A stretch of 22,579 nucleotides of DNA from an uncultured Streptococcus sp. (GCA_902461025.1 CABPWC010000013.1:1-22579), one strand, 5' to 3'; counted from the stretch's first letter, positions 8,382-16,674 are shown. The notes: generated by a model from the sequence alone, not told the origin. Program-made: numbers and translations.

Positions 8382-8383
8382 GA

Positions 8384-8752
8384 TTATCTACCTGGAAAAC
8401 GTGGTGCAGATTTTGTATTTGTTGGTTGAGCTTTTTTTGTAGATTTTTTTTGAACTTTCTTATTCATTTCCTTTACAAGCATAGCTACACGTTCTTTCTC
8501 AAGTTTTTCTAGACGAAACTCCTCTAGTTCTTCTGATGTTGGTTTAACTAGAATAATTTGAGTTTTTAAATCAGGGATTTCAATAGAATCCCCGATTCTA
8601 ATTTTCTTGCCTCGACGATTTTCTAATTCTCCATTAAAATATACAAGGTGGTCAGATAAAAAAGATTTAATAGCACCGCCACTTTGTATGATTCCAAGGT
8701 CTTTCAAAAGAGATTGGAGAGTAATAAATTCTTCAAATAATTTGTATTCCAT
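8384..8752 (-). CDS. yaaA: S4-domain RNA-binding protein, YaaA family
   Basis: A 122-residue protein. Residues 1-80 form an S4-like RNA-binding domain containing the motif VYFNGELENRRGKKIRIGD, as in the small YaaA proteins encoded next to recF in Firmicutes. A Lys-rich, probably disordered tail (about residues 85-122, ending PRFPGR) makes it longer than the roughly 70-residue Bacillus protein. A role with ribosomal or other structured RNA is likely from the S4 fold; the exact target is not known to me. The start follows a strong GAGGTGA ribosome-binding site. It is the first gene of the recF unit and its stop is two bases before the recF ATG. Confidence 0.85.
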   Translation of the reverse strand: MEYKLFEEFITLQSLLKDLGIIQSGGAIKSFLSDHLVYFNGELENRRGKKIRIGDSIEIPDLKTQIILVKPTSEELEEFRLEKLEKERVAMLVKEMNKKVQKKSTKKAQPTNTKSAPRFPGR

Positions 8753-8772
8753 AGTTCACCTCAATCTTTGGT

Positions 8773-8781
8773 ATTATACCA
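8773..8781 (-). promoter_or_regulatory. Promoter of the yaaA-recF unit, extended -10
   Basis: On the minus strand TGGTATAAT gives a consensus -10 (8778-8773) with a TGN extension and no convincing -35. It lies about 20 bases before the yaaA ATG. Confidence 0.75.
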
Positions 8782-8817
8782 TATTTTGCTCAAAATAGTT
8801 GAGAAGAAACTACTGAT

Positions 8818-8876
8818 ATGAAAACGATTTTAATTTTAAAAGAGTCAAAGAGAACAAGAAAAATTTTCGTTTTCAT
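8818..8876. repeat. 10-bp inverted repeat between divergent promoters
   Basis: ATGAAAACGA at 8818-8827 is repeated exactly inverted as TCGTTTTCAT at 8867-8876, with 39 bases between. The right arm ends where the extended -10 of the M16-mre operon begins; the left arm lies about 40 bases upstream of the yaaA-recF -10. It could be a regulator's operator pair or a long hairpin, or chance in AT-rich DNA. Confidence 0.45.
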
Positions 8877-8884
8877 GGTATAAT
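8876..8884 (+). promoter_or_regulatory. Promoter of the M16-rodZ-pgsA-ecf-mre operon, extended -10
   Basis: TGGTATAAT gives a consensus -10 (8879-8884) with a TGN extension and a poor -35. The first gene begins at 8912 after an AAAGGAGG ribosome-binding site. No other clear promoter or terminator is seen until 16643. Confidence 0.75.
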
Positions 8885-8911
8885 AGAACTCTATGTAAAA
8901 GGAGGTAAAAG

Positions 8912-10162
8912 ATGGAGTTGTTCCCTGGAATTGCAGTGCATTTTATCCAATCTAAAAAGTTTAAGACTAATAAAATAACCATGCGTTTCACAGCTCCGTT
9001 ATCTCTGGATTTAATTTCAGGTCGCATGTTAAGCGCTAGTATGCTTGAAACAGCTAATAAAAGTTTTCCAACTGCTCAAATTCTTAGAAAACATTTAGCA
9101 GCATTATATGGAGCGGATTTATCGACTCATGCATATAGAAGAGGGCAAAGCCATCTTGTAGATGTCAGTTTAACGTATGTTCGAGATGAATTTTTAAGTA
9201 AGAAAAACGTGCTAACTTCTCAAATTTTAGAATTATTGTATCAAGTCATATTTAATCCCTTGTCAGATGAGGAAGGATTTGAAAAGAATGCCTTTGAAAT
9301 TGAGAAAAAACAACTGTTGGCAAGACTGGAATCAGAATTAGAGGATCCTTTCTTCTTTGCGCATAAAGAATTAGATCATTTGTTTTTCCAAGAAGAATCC
9401 ATGCAGTTAGTCCCTAAAGATTTGATTTCCAGAATTTCTGAAGAGACTTCTAAAACTTCTTATTCAAGTTTCCAAAAAATGCTGAAAGAAGATAGGATTG
9501 ATTTATTCTTTTTAGGGGACTTTAATGAAATTGAAGTTCTAGAAAACCTGAAGAAATTGAACTTGACAGGTCGTAAAGCAACTGTAAACATTCAGTATCG
9601 ACAAGAATATTCAAATGTACTTAGGGAAGGAATTGACAGGAAAAACCTAGGGCAGTCTATTCTAGAAATGGGCTATCATAGCACAATTGGTTATGGGGAT
9701 GATCAAAAAATGGCTTTACTACTTGTAAACGGTCTGCTTGGAGCTTTCCCTCACTCTAAATTGTTTACTCAAGTAAGGGAAAAGGAAGGGTTGGCTTATA
9801 CTGTATCTAGTTACCTGGATCTTTTTAGTGGATTTTTACGATTATTTGCTGGAATCAATCGTCAGAACCGAAACAAGGCAAGAAAATTGATGAATGATCA
9901 ATTACTCAATATCAAAAATGGTAGATTTACAGATATTGAAGTTAATCAAACTAAGGAAATGATTCGTAGGACGATGTTATTGAGTCAGGATAATCAAGAT
10001 TCGATTATTGACAGAGAATACTTAAGCATCTTTTTTGGTAAATCGGTTTTAGACCTGGATACTTTGATAGAGACACTAGAGCAAGTTGACAAGGAGGCAA
10101 TCTGTAGGGCTGCGTTTAGCCTGAAATTGCAAGCTATCTATTTTATGGAAGGAGCAGAATGA
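8912..10162 (+). CDS. M16-family protein without the zinc motif, YmfF-like
   Basis: A 416-residue protein of the M16 (insulinase/processing peptidase) family and partner of the next gene. It lacks the HxxEH zinc-binding motif, so alone it should not be a protease. It keeps the C-terminal REKEGLAYTVSS stretch (about residue 290), which in M16 enzymes supplies the Arg and Tyr that contact substrate. In two-subunit M16 peptidases one chain carries zinc and the other this Arg/Tyr pair; YmfF and YmfH of Bacillus fit that pattern. The start follows a strong AAAGGAGG. The stop overlaps the next ATG by four bases (ATGA), consistent with equal synthesis of two subunits. The substrate is unknown; no signal peptide is seen, so it is probably cytoplasmic. 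Confidence 0.88.
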   Translation: MELFPGIAVHFIQSKKFKTNKITMRFTAPLSLDLISGRMLSASMLETANKSFPTAQILRKHLAALYGADLSTHAYRRGQSHLVDVSLTYVRDEFLSKKNVLTSQILELLYQVIFNPLSDEEGFEKNAFEIEKKQLLARLESELEDPFFFAHKELDHLFFQEESMQLVPKDLISRISEETSKTSYSSFQKMLKEDRIDLFFLGDFNEIEVLENLKKLNLTGRKATVNIQYRQEYSNVLREGIDRKNLGQSILEMGYHSTIGYGDDQKMALLLVNGLLGAFPHSKLFTQVREKEGLAYTVSSYLDLFSGFLRLFAGINRQNRNKARKLMNDQLLNIKNGRFTDIEVNQTKEMIRRTMLLSQDNQDSIIDREYLSIFFGKSVLDLDTLIETLEQVDKEAICRAAFSLKLQAIYFMEGAE

Positions 10163-11439
10163 CTAGAGTTACTTTTGACGAGAAATACTATCCAGCTGTA
10201 AAGGAAACTCTTTATCAAGCAACATTAGAAAATGGCTTGACAGTTACTTTGCTTCCAAAAAATGACTTTAACGAAGTTTACGGTGTAGTCACTGTTCAAA
10301 TTGGTTCAGTTGACACAGAGTTTACAGTAAGAGATGGAAAAAGAAAAATATATCCAAAAGGGATTGCTCATTTTTTAGAGCATAAACTTTTTGAAAGAGA
10401 AAATTCTGAAGATATCATGGCTGCTTTTACTGAACTAGGTGCAGATAGTAATGCCTTTACAAGCTTTACAAGTACAAGTTATATTTTTTCAACGTCTGAC
10501 CATGTTACTGAGTGTTTGGACCTGCTTGACGAGCTAGTTACAAGCTTTAATATTACTGAAGAATCTGTTGAACGCGAAAAGGATATCATTCAGCAAGAAC
10601 GCGAAATGTACCAAGACGATCCGGATTCCTGCTTATTCTTTAAAACACTTGCAAATCTATATCCAGAAAGTCCTCTGGCTTCAGATATTGTTGGAACTGA
10701 AGATTCGATAGAAAATATTAGATTAGAGGATTTACGAGACAATTTTGAAGAATTTTACACTCCTGTCAATAGTCATATTTTCCTTGTTGGGAACTTTGAT
10801 TTAGAACTGATACAGAATTATTTCAGACAAAAGGATGTTGGAGATTGGATAGAAGAAACTTCGAGAGAAACAATCGCTTTAAACCCTGTAAAGAAGGTTG
10901 ATAGCAGTCGTATGGATGTCGCCTCTCCTAAATTAGCTATTGGTGTTCGAACAAATTCCAATATGAGTAATCAGGATTGTTACCGATATAGTATTTTGCT
11001 AAGAGCTTTATTTACGATGATGTTTGGTTGGACTTCTAAAAGATTTCAGAGTTTGTATGAAACTGGCAAATTAGATGCTTCATTAGCTTTAGAAGTTGAA
11101 ATCAATCGACGGTTTAACTTTTTGATGCTGACAATGGAGACGAAGGAGCCTGTTGCAATTTCGCACCAATTTCGAAAGGCGATTCAGAACTTTGTGACTG
11201 ATGCAGATGTTTCGGAAGAACATCTTGATTTAATAAAAAGTGAAATTTATGGAGAGTTTATCCATAACATGAATTCTTTAGAATTTATTGCGACTCAATA
11301 TCAGTCGCATATTGAGGAATCAACCCTATTTGATTTGCCAAAGATTATACAGGAAATGACCTTGGAAGATGTTCTTGAGGTAGGACATCATTTTATCGAC
11401 AGTAGTGAAATCGTTGAATTTACGATTTTTCCACTATAG
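10159..11439 (+). CDS. M16-family zinc peptidase, YmfH-like
   Basis: A 426-residue M16 metallopeptidase. The inverted zinc motif HFLEH is at residues 71-75 (His71 and His75 ligands, Glu74 catalytic base), and the third ligand is probably Glu147 or Glu149 in IIQQEREMY. A GADSNAFTSF segment follows the zinc helix as in the family. It should form an active heterodimer with the preceding zinc-less protein, to which it is joined by a four-base overlap. No signal peptide is visible, suggesting a cytoplasmic enzyme degrading peptides or processing a small peptide. Related pairs sit near peptide-maturation genes in some bacteria, but nothing here identifies a substrate. The next gene is rodZ, 40 bases on. 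Confidence 0.9.
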   Translation: MTRVTFDEKYYPAVKETLYQATLENGLTVTLLPKNDFNEVYGVVTVQIGSVDTEFTVRDGKRKIYPKGIAHFLEHKLFERENSEDIMAAFTELGADSNAFTSFTSTSYIFSTSDHVTECLDLLDELVTSFNITEESVEREKDIIQQEREMYQDDPDSCLFFKTLANLYPESPLASDIVGTEDSIENIRLEDLRDNFEEFYTPVNSHIFLVGNFDLELIQNYFRQKDVGDWIEETSRETIALNPVKKVDSSRMDVASPKLAIGVRTNSNMSNQDCYRYSILLRALFTMMFGWTSKRFQSLYETGKLDASLALEVEINRRFNFLMLTMETKEPVAISHQFRKAIQNFVTDADVSEEHLDLIKSEIYGEFIHNMNSLEFIATQYQSHIEESTLFDLPKIIQEMTLEDVLEVGHHFIDSSEIVEFTIFPL

Positions 11440-11479
11440 TCATTCAAGTAAAATAGACTAGAAAGAAGGAATGGTAAGT

Positions 11480-12307
11480 ATGAGAAAAAAAACAATTGGT
11501 GAAGTTTTACGTTTAGCAAGAATTAATCAAGGTTTGAGTCTGGAGGAATTGCAGCGTAAAACGGACATCCAACTTGATATGCTAGAAGCCTTAGAATCAG
11601 ATGATTTTGATAAATTGCCTAGTCCCTTTTATGCTCGTTCTTTTTTGAGGAAATATGCTTGGGCAGTTGAGTTGGATGAAAACATTGTTTTAGACGCATA
11701 TGATTCAGGGAGTATGATTACCTATGAGGAAGTTGATGTTGATGAGATAGAACTAACAGGTCGTAGACGTTCCAATCGTAAGAAGCGTTCCTTGCTTCCA
11801 CTTTTTTACTTTGTTCTATTCTCCCTATCAATTTTAATTTTCGTAACCTACTATGTTTGGAATTATATTCAAACACAGTCAACAGAAACAGCTTCAGCTA
11901 ACTATAATATTGTGACTACAACTACAAATGCACCAAGTAGTGAAACAACAAGTAGTAATCAAACCACTAATCCATCAAGTTCGACTGAAGCCTCAACTGT
12001 GACAGTCACAGGGCAAGGAGATGTCATATCAGTGGAATATAAAACTCCTAAAGAAACTGCCGAACTTCAATTATCTGTAACGGATGCAACAAGTTGGGTT
12101 AGCGTTTCAGATACTGATTTGGCTGGAGGGGCAACTCTAGATCCAAATAATAAAACAGTTAAAACAACAATTTCTAAAGGATCTCCAGTAACTATCACAT
12201 TAGGTGTTGTTAAAGGTGTGAAAATAAAAATCGATAATCAGGAAATCGATACTTCGAAATTAACAGGCCAAACTGGTTGGATTACAATGAATTTGAGTTC
12301 AAATTAA
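11480..12307 (+). CDS. rodZ: RodZ, cell-shape and elongation membrane protein
   Basis: A 275-residue single-pass membrane protein in the peripheral cell-wall synthesis machinery with MreC and MreD, encoded downstream. The domain order is typical: cytoplasmic Xre-like helix-turn-helix domain (about 1-70, beginning TIGEVLRLARINQGLSLEEL), basic juxtamembrane stretch (RRRSNRKKRS), membrane segment (about 105-127), Ser/Thr-rich extracellular linker (about 135-170) and a C-terminal beta-rich RodZ domain (DUF4115-like). Two in-frame ATGs exist. The one at 11471 touches the AAGGA sequence with no spacing, whereas 11480 has normal spacing and gives the N-terminus MRKKTIGEV that I recall for pneumococcal RodZ, so 11480 is chosen. 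Eleven bases separate it from pgsA. Confidence 0.92.
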   Translation: MRKKTIGEVLRLARINQGLSLEELQRKTDIQLDMLEALESDDFDKLPSPFYARSFLRKYAWAVELDENIVLDAYDSGSMITYEEVDVDEIELTGRRRSNRKKRSLLPLFYFVLFSLSILIFVTYYVWNYIQTQSTETASANYNIVTTTTNAPSSETTSSNQTTNPSSSTEASTVTVTGQGDVISVEYKTPKETAELQLSVTDATSWVSVSDTDLAGGATLDPNNKTVKTTISKGSPVTITLGVVKGVKIKIDNQEIDTSKLTGQTGWITMNLSSN

Positions 12308-12318
12308 GGAAGGATAAT

Positions 12319-12858
12319 ATGAAAAAAGAGAATATTCCTAACATACTTACGCTGGGTAGAATTGTATTTATTCCGATTTTTATCCTCCTTTTATCATTCG
12401 GATCGTCTCCTTTATTGCATAAAATGGCGGCTGTTGTTTTTGCTATTGCTAGTATCACTGATTATCTAGATGGTTATTTAGCTAGAAAATGGCAAGTGGT
12501 TAGTAATTTTGGTAAATTTGCAGATCCGATGGCTGATAAGTTGTTGGTCATGTCAGCCTTCATCATGTTGGTTGGTTTAAACATGGCTCCAGCCTGGCTA
12601 GTTGCTGTTATCATTTGTCGTGAACTTGCAGTTACTGGTTTGCGCTTGCTTTTAGTTGAAACGGGTGGAACCGTTCTGGCTGCTGCTATGCCTGGAAAAA
12701 TCAAGACATTCAGTCAGATGTTTGCGATCATCTTCTTGTTGCTTCACTGGAATTTACTTGGCCAGATAATTCTATATATTGCTTTGTTCTTTACAGTTTA
12801 TTCTGGATATGATTATTTTAAAGGAAGCGCGTATTTGTTTAAAGGGACCTTTCGCTAG
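12319..12858 (+). CDS. pgsA: CDP-diacylglycerol--glycerol-3-phosphate 3-phosphatidyltransferase
   Basis: Makes phosphatidylglycerol phosphate from CDP-diacylglycerol and glycerol-3-phosphate in the membrane, the first step to phosphatidylglycerol and cardiolipin. Its 179 residues are a normal length. The CDP-alcohol phosphotransferase signature D-x2-DG-x2-AR-x8-G-x3-D-x3-D is complete (from DYLDGYLAR to FADPMAD, about residues 48-73). Several hydrophobic membrane helices surround it. The frame is open upstream to 12277 inside rodZ, but the ATG at 12319 follows AAGGAAGGA and gives the expected N-terminus MKKENIPNILTLGR. ecfA1 starts two bases after its stop. Confidence 0.96.
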   Translation: MKKENIPNILTLGRIVFIPIFILLLSFGSSPLLHKMAAVVFAIASITDYLDGYLARKWQVVSNFGKFADPMADKLLVMSAFIMLVGLNMAPAWLVAVIICRELAVTGLRLLLVETGGTVLAAAMPGKIKTFSQMFAIIFLLLHWNLLGQIILYIALFFTVYSGYDYFKGSAYLFKGTFR

Positions 12859-12860
12859 AT

Positions 12861-13688
12861 ATGGAAACAATTATTGAGATTAAAAATCTGTCATTTCGAT
12901 ACCAGGCAGATCAGGAACATTATGATGTTCATAACATTTCGTTTCACGTGAAACGTGGAGAATGGTTGTCTATTGTTGGTCATAATGGTAGTGGGAAATC
13001 AACAACTGTTCGCTTGATTGACGGCTTACTTGAGGCTGAATCTGGAGAGATTTGGATAGACGGTGATTGCCTAACTCCAGAAAACGTCTGGGAAAAAAGA
13101 CGTCAGATTGGTATGGTTTTTCAAAATCCTGATAACCAGTTCGTAGGGGCAACTGTGGAAGATGACGTTGCTTTTGGTTTAGAGAATCAAGGAATCCCAC
13201 TTGAAGAGATGAAGTATCGAGTTGCTGAAGCGTTATCATTGGTTGGGATGGCTGAATTTTTTAAAAAGGAACCAGCTCGCTTATCAGGAGGCCAGAAGCA
13301 GAGGGTTGCCATTGCAGGTGTTGTCGCCTTACGGCCAGATATTTTAATTTTGGATGAAGCTACAAGTATGTTGGATCCAGAGGGACGTCTAGAGTTGATT
13401 AAGATAGTCCAGAAGATTCGCCAAGAACACCAAATGACAGTCATCTCCATAACGCATGATTTGGATGAGGTGGCCATGAGTGATCGTATTTTGGTGATGA
13501 AAAAAGGAGAAATCGAATCAACTAGTACTCCTAGAGAATTGTTTTCTAGGGCAGATTTAGATCAAATTGGGCTAAATCAACCGTTTGTAAATAAATTAAA
13601 AGATTCACTACGTGCCAGTGGTTTGAATTTACCGGAACTCTATCTTACTGAAGAGGAGCTTGAGGAGGCTTTATGGGAATTATTCTAG
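12861..13688 (+). CDS. ecfA1: Energy-coupling factor transporter ATPase EcfA1
   Basis: One of two ATPases that, with EcfT, form the shared ECF module powering uptake of vitamins and micronutrients through exchangeable S-components, none of which is encoded here. The 275-residue ABC protein has all motifs: Walker A GHNGSGKST (40-48), Q-loop VFQNPDNQ (about 87-93), signature LSGGQ (141-145), Walker B with catalytic Glu166 and switch His199. It starts two bases after pgsA, without a strong ribosome-binding site, suggesting coupling, and overlaps ecfA2 by 16 bases. Its codons 27-32 contain a parS-like palindrome. Confidence 0.96.
   Translation: METIIEIKNLSFRYQADQEHYDVHNISFHVKRGEWLSIVGHNGSGKSTTVRLIDGLLEAESGEIWIDGDCLTPENVWEKRRQIGMVFQNPDNQFVGATVEDDVAFGLENQGIPLEEMKYRVAEALSLVGMAEFFKKEPARLSGGQKQRVAIAGVVALRPDILILDEATSMLDPEGRLELIKIVQKIRQEHQMTVISITHDLDEVAMSDRILVMKKGEIESTSTPRELFSRADLDQIGLNQPFVNKLKDSLRASGLNLPELYLTEEELEEALWELF
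12940..12955. promoter_or_regulatory. parS-like site inside ecfA1
   Basis: CGTTTCACGTGAAACG is a perfect palindrome containing the 14-bp parS core, differing from the full consensus only in the outermost pair (C/G for T/A). It lies within the coding sequence, encoding residues SFHVKR, about 10.3 kb from the perfect parS at 2628. ParB tolerates some outer changes in other species, so binding is plausible but inferred. Confidence 0.8.
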
Positions 13689-14512
13689 ACAATGTTAGTT
13701 ATACGTATCAGGAAGGAACCCCCTTTGCTTCAGCAGCCTTGTCTGATGTCAGTTTGACGATAGAGGACGGCTCCTATACTGCAATTATTGGGCATACAGG
13801 AAGTGGAAAATCTACAATTCTACAACTCTTAAATGGCTTGTTGGTTCCCACAAAGGGAAGTGTCCGTGTTTTTGATACATTAATTACGTCAACATCAATT
13901 AACAAGCAAATTCGTCAAATTCGCAAACAAGTAGGATTGGTATTTCAGTTTGCAGAAAATCAAATATTTGAAGAAACTGTCTTAAAAGATGTAGCTTTTG
14001 GTCCTCAGAATTTTGGAGTTTCTGTAGAAGAGGCCGAGGCTATTGCGCGTGAAAAATTAGATTTAGTAGGAATTGACGAGTCACTTTTTGAACGTAGTCC
14101 ATTTGAACTCTCAGGTGGTCAGATGAGAAGGGTCGCTATTGCTGGGATTTTAGCAATGGAGCCAAGTATCTTGGTTTTAGATGAGCCTACAGCAGGACTA
14201 GATCCGATTGGTCGGAAAGAGTTGATGACTTTGTTTGAAAAGCTTCATCAAGACGGCATCACGATTGTTTTGGTGACTCACCTTATGGATGATGTAGCAG
14301 AATTTGCTGACCAAGTTTATGTGATGGAAAAAGGAAGATTGGTTAAGAGTGGAGCGCCTAGTCTTGTCTTTCAAAATCTGGAGTTTATGGAAAATATCCA
14401 ATTGGGTGTTCCAAAAATCACAAGATTTGCTCAAAGACTAGCTGACCGAGGAGTTTCTTTTAAACAAATGCCGATAACGATAGAAGAGTTTAAGGAGTTC
14501 ATTAATGGATAA
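13673..14512 (+). CDS. ecfA2: Energy-coupling factor transporter ATPase EcfA2
   Basis: The second ATPase of the ECF module, pairing with EcfA1 as a heterodimer on EcfT. Of 279 residues, with Walker A GHTGSGKST (40-48), Q-loop LVFQFAENQ (about 89-97), signature LSGGQ (146-150), Walker B with Glu171 and switch His203. Its ATG lies 16 bases before the end of ecfA1, after a GAGGAGG ribosome-binding site within the ecfA1 coding region, and it overlaps ecfT by eight bases. Confidence 0.96.
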   Translation: MGIILDNVSYTYQEGTPFASAALSDVSLTIEDGSYTAIIGHTGSGKSTILQLLNGLLVPTKGSVRVFDTLITSTSINKQIRQIRKQVGLVFQFAENQIFEETVLKDVAFGPQNFGVSVEEAEAIAREKLDLVGIDESLFERSPFELSGGQMRRVAIAGILAMEPSILVLDEPTAGLDPIGRKELMTLFEKLHQDGITIVLVTHLMDDVAEFADQVYVMEKGRLVKSGAPSLVFQNLEFMENIQLGVPKITRFAQRLADRGVSFKQMPITIEEFKEFING

Positions 14513-15299
14513 CATGATTTTAGGTCGTTACATACCAGGAAACTCGATTGTCCATCGTCTGGACCCTCGGAGTAAGTTAGTGGCAATGATTTTATTGATT
14601 ATTATCGTTTTTTGGGCCAACAATCCAATTACAAACGTAATACTTTTCGTTGCAACAGGCATATTTGTAGCTCTATCAGAAGTTCCCTTATCTTTTTTCA
14701 TAAAAGGTTTGAAGTCGATGTTTTTTCTGATTACCTTTACCACCCTTTTTCAACTTTTCTTTATTTCTGGTGGTCAGGTCCTATTTGAGATGGGGTTCAT
14801 AAAAATTACTACTCAGGGGATTGAGCAGGCTGGAATCATTTTTTGCCGTTTTGTGTTGATTATTTTCTTCTCAACCTTGCTTACTTTGACTACAATGCCA
14901 CTAAGCCTGGCAACGGCAGTTGAGTCCTTGCTTGGCCCTTTAAAAAGATTTAAAGTGCCTGTTCATGAAATTGGACTGATGTTGTCAATGAGCTTGCGTT
15001 TTGTACCAACCTTGATGGATGATACAATTCGAATTATGAACGCTCAAAAGGCGCGTGGTGTAGATTTTGGAGAGGGGAATATCATCCAGAAGGTTAAGGC
15101 TATGATTCCTATTTTAATTCCATTATTCGCTACAAGTTTGAAAAGAGCGGATTCTCTTGCTACAGCTATGGAAGCTAGAGGATATCAAGGTGGGAATGGA
15201 CGTAGTCAATATCGACAGTTGAATTGGATGCATAAAGATAGTATGGCCTTACTACTTGTATGTGTGTTAGGTGGAATCTTGTTTTTATTAAAATCCTAA
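14505..15299 (+). CDS. ecfT: Energy-coupling factor transporter membrane protein EcfT
   Basis: The 264-residue transmembrane coupling subunit linking EcfA1A2 to vitamin-binding S-components. It has several hydrophobic segments in the N-terminal half and near the C-terminus. The two Ala-Arg-Gly coupling-helix motifs that touch the ATPases are visible at residues 183-185 (KARGVDFG) and 224-226 (EARGYQGG). The ATG lies inside the end of ecfA2. mreC follows after 31 bases with no terminator. Confidence 0.95.
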   Translation: MDNMILGRYIPGNSIVHRLDPRSKLVAMILLIIIVFWANNPITNVILFVATGIFVALSEVPLSFFIKGLKSMFFLITFTTLFQLFFISGGQVLFEMGFIKITTQGIEQAGIIFCRFVLIIFFSTLLTLTTMPLSLATAVESLLGPLKRFKVPVHEIGLMLSMSLRFVPTLMDDTIRIMNAQKARGVDFGEGNIIQKVKAMIPILIPLFATSLKRADSLATAMEARGYQGGNGRSQYRQLNWMHKDSMALLLVCVLGGILFLLKS

Positions 15300-15330
15300 A
15301 GTGAAGTATAGAATAATATAAGGTAAAGGC

Positions 15331-16152
15331 ATGAATCGTTTCAAAAAATCAAAATATATCATCGTTCTATTTGTCGTTATACTAATGGTTTCTGTCTTTT
15401 TAGTAACGACACAATCCAGTGCAGTTGTGACAAAGGTTGGAGATGGCATTTCGCTGATAGATAGAATTGTACAGAAACCATTTCAATGGTTAGAATCTAC
15501 AAAGTCAGATTTAGGAAATTTGACGAGAGCTTATAATGAGAATGAGACTCTTAAAAAAGAACTCTATCAAATGGAAAAAGAAACAAATGAAGCAGACAGA
15601 TTAAAAGAAGAAAATGAACAACTGCGTCAATTATTAGATATGAAGTCAAAATTGAACGCGAGCAAGCTAATTACTGCAGATGTCATTATGAGAACTCCAG
15701 CAACTTGGAGACAGGAATTGACAGTTAATGCCGGATCAAAACAAGGTGTAACAACTAGTATGCTCGTTGTTTCTGGTGGAGGACTTGTTGGAAGCGTTGA
15801 AAAAGTAGAAGACAACTCATCCGTAGTCAATTTATTAACAAACGCTGAAAACACAGAGAAGATTTCTGTTAAAATCCAGCACGGATCTAGTAGTATTTAT
15901 GGTATTATCATTGGTTATGACAAGGAAAAAGAACTACTAAAAATCAGTCAATTAAACAGCAGTGGCGACATTAGTCAAGGTGACAAAGTGGTAACTGGAG
16001 GCTTAGGAAACTTTAATGCTACAGATATCCCTGTAGGGGAAGTCGTATCAGTGACACATAGTACGGACTATCTAACAAGAGAAGTCATGGTTAAATTGCA
16101 TGCTGATCCAATGAACCTTAAAGTTGTAGAGTTAGTGGGGAATCCATCATGA
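15331..16152 (+). CDS. mreC: Rod shape-determining protein MreC
   Basis: A bitopic membrane protein scaffolding peripheral peptidoglycan synthesis; in ovococci it acts with MreD and RodZ although MreB is absent. The 273 residues comprise a short cytoplasmic end (NRFKKSK), a membrane segment (about 8-28), an extracellular coiled coil (about 62-105, Glu/Lys/Leu-rich) and a beta-rich C-terminal MreC domain with GSKQGVTTSMLV and GGLGNFNATDIPVGEV stretches. The stop overlaps the mreD start by four bases (ATGA). Confidence 0.95.
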   Translation: MNRFKKSKYIIVLFVVILMVSVFLVTTQSSAVVTKVGDGISLIDRIVQKPFQWLESTKSDLGNLTRAYNENETLKKELYQMEKETNEADRLKEENEQLRQLLDMKSKLNASKLITADVIMRTPATWRQELTVNAGSKQGVTTSMLVVSGGGLVGSVEKVEDNSSVVNLLTNAENTEKISVKIQHGSSSIYGIIIGYDKEKELLKISQLNSSGDISQGDKVVTGGLGNFNATDIPVGEVVSVTHSTDYLTREVMVKLHADPMNLKVVELVGNPS

Positions 16153-16643
16153 GACTTTTTAAGCAGATAGGAATGTTTGTACTATTGCCCTTGATTGTCT
16201 TGATTGATAGCCATTTAGGGCAGTTTGTAAATAGTTTTTTTCCACATATACAAATTGTTAGCCACTTTATTTTTATCTTCTTATTATTTGAAACGATAGA
16301 AGTATCTGAGTATCTGTTTTTAGCTTATTGCCTAGTTGTAGGACTTGTATACGATATTTATTTCTTCCATTTGATTGGAATAGCTAGTCTACTATTTGTA
16401 ATTATTGGAGCAATAGTGTATAAAAGCAACTCAGTTATTTTGTCAAATAGATGGACTCGAGTACTTGCCGTTTTAATGATGACTTTTACATTTGAATTTG
16501 CTAGCTTTATCCTAGCACACTTGGTAGGATTAACTGCAGAAAATTTATCTGTGTTTATGGTTTATAGTCTTGTTCCTACTATGATATTGAATTTTATATG
16601 GATGTTAGTTTTCCAATATATTTTTGAAAAAATATATCTATAA
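16149..16643 (+). CDS. mreD: Rod shape-determining protein MreD
   Basis: A 164-residue, very hydrophobic protein with about five membrane segments, partner of MreC in the elongation machinery. Assignment rests on hydrophobic profile, length and the four-base overlap with mreC, since MreD has few fixed motifs. It is the last gene of the long operon; a terminator follows 20 bases later. Confidence 0.92.
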   Translation: MRLFKQIGMFVLLPLIVLIDSHLGQFVNSFFPHIQIVSHFIFIFLLFETIEVSEYLFLAYCLVVGLVYDIYFFHLIGIASLLFVIIGAIVYKSNSVILSNRWTRVLAVLMMTFTFEFASFILAHLVGLTAENLSVFMVYSLVPTMILNFIWMLVFQYIFEKIYL

Positions 16644-16657
16644 GAAAGAAACAAAAC

Positions 16658-16674
16658 TGTAATAAAGGCGTAAT
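16658..16674 (+). promoter_or_regulatory. WalR (VicR) box of pcsB
   Basis: TGTAAT, five bases, CGTAAT matches the WalR consensus TGTWAH-N5-TGTWAH with a single mismatch. Its downstream end abuts a poor -35 (16673-16678), the position expected for an activator compensating for it. pcsB is an established WalRK target in S. pneumoniae. The box overlaps the left arm of the mreD terminator. Confidence 0.8.

Noticed and set aside
12277..12318. In-frame extension of pgsA into rodZ
   Set aside because: The ATG at 12319 has a strong ribosome-binding site and gives the normal N-terminus.
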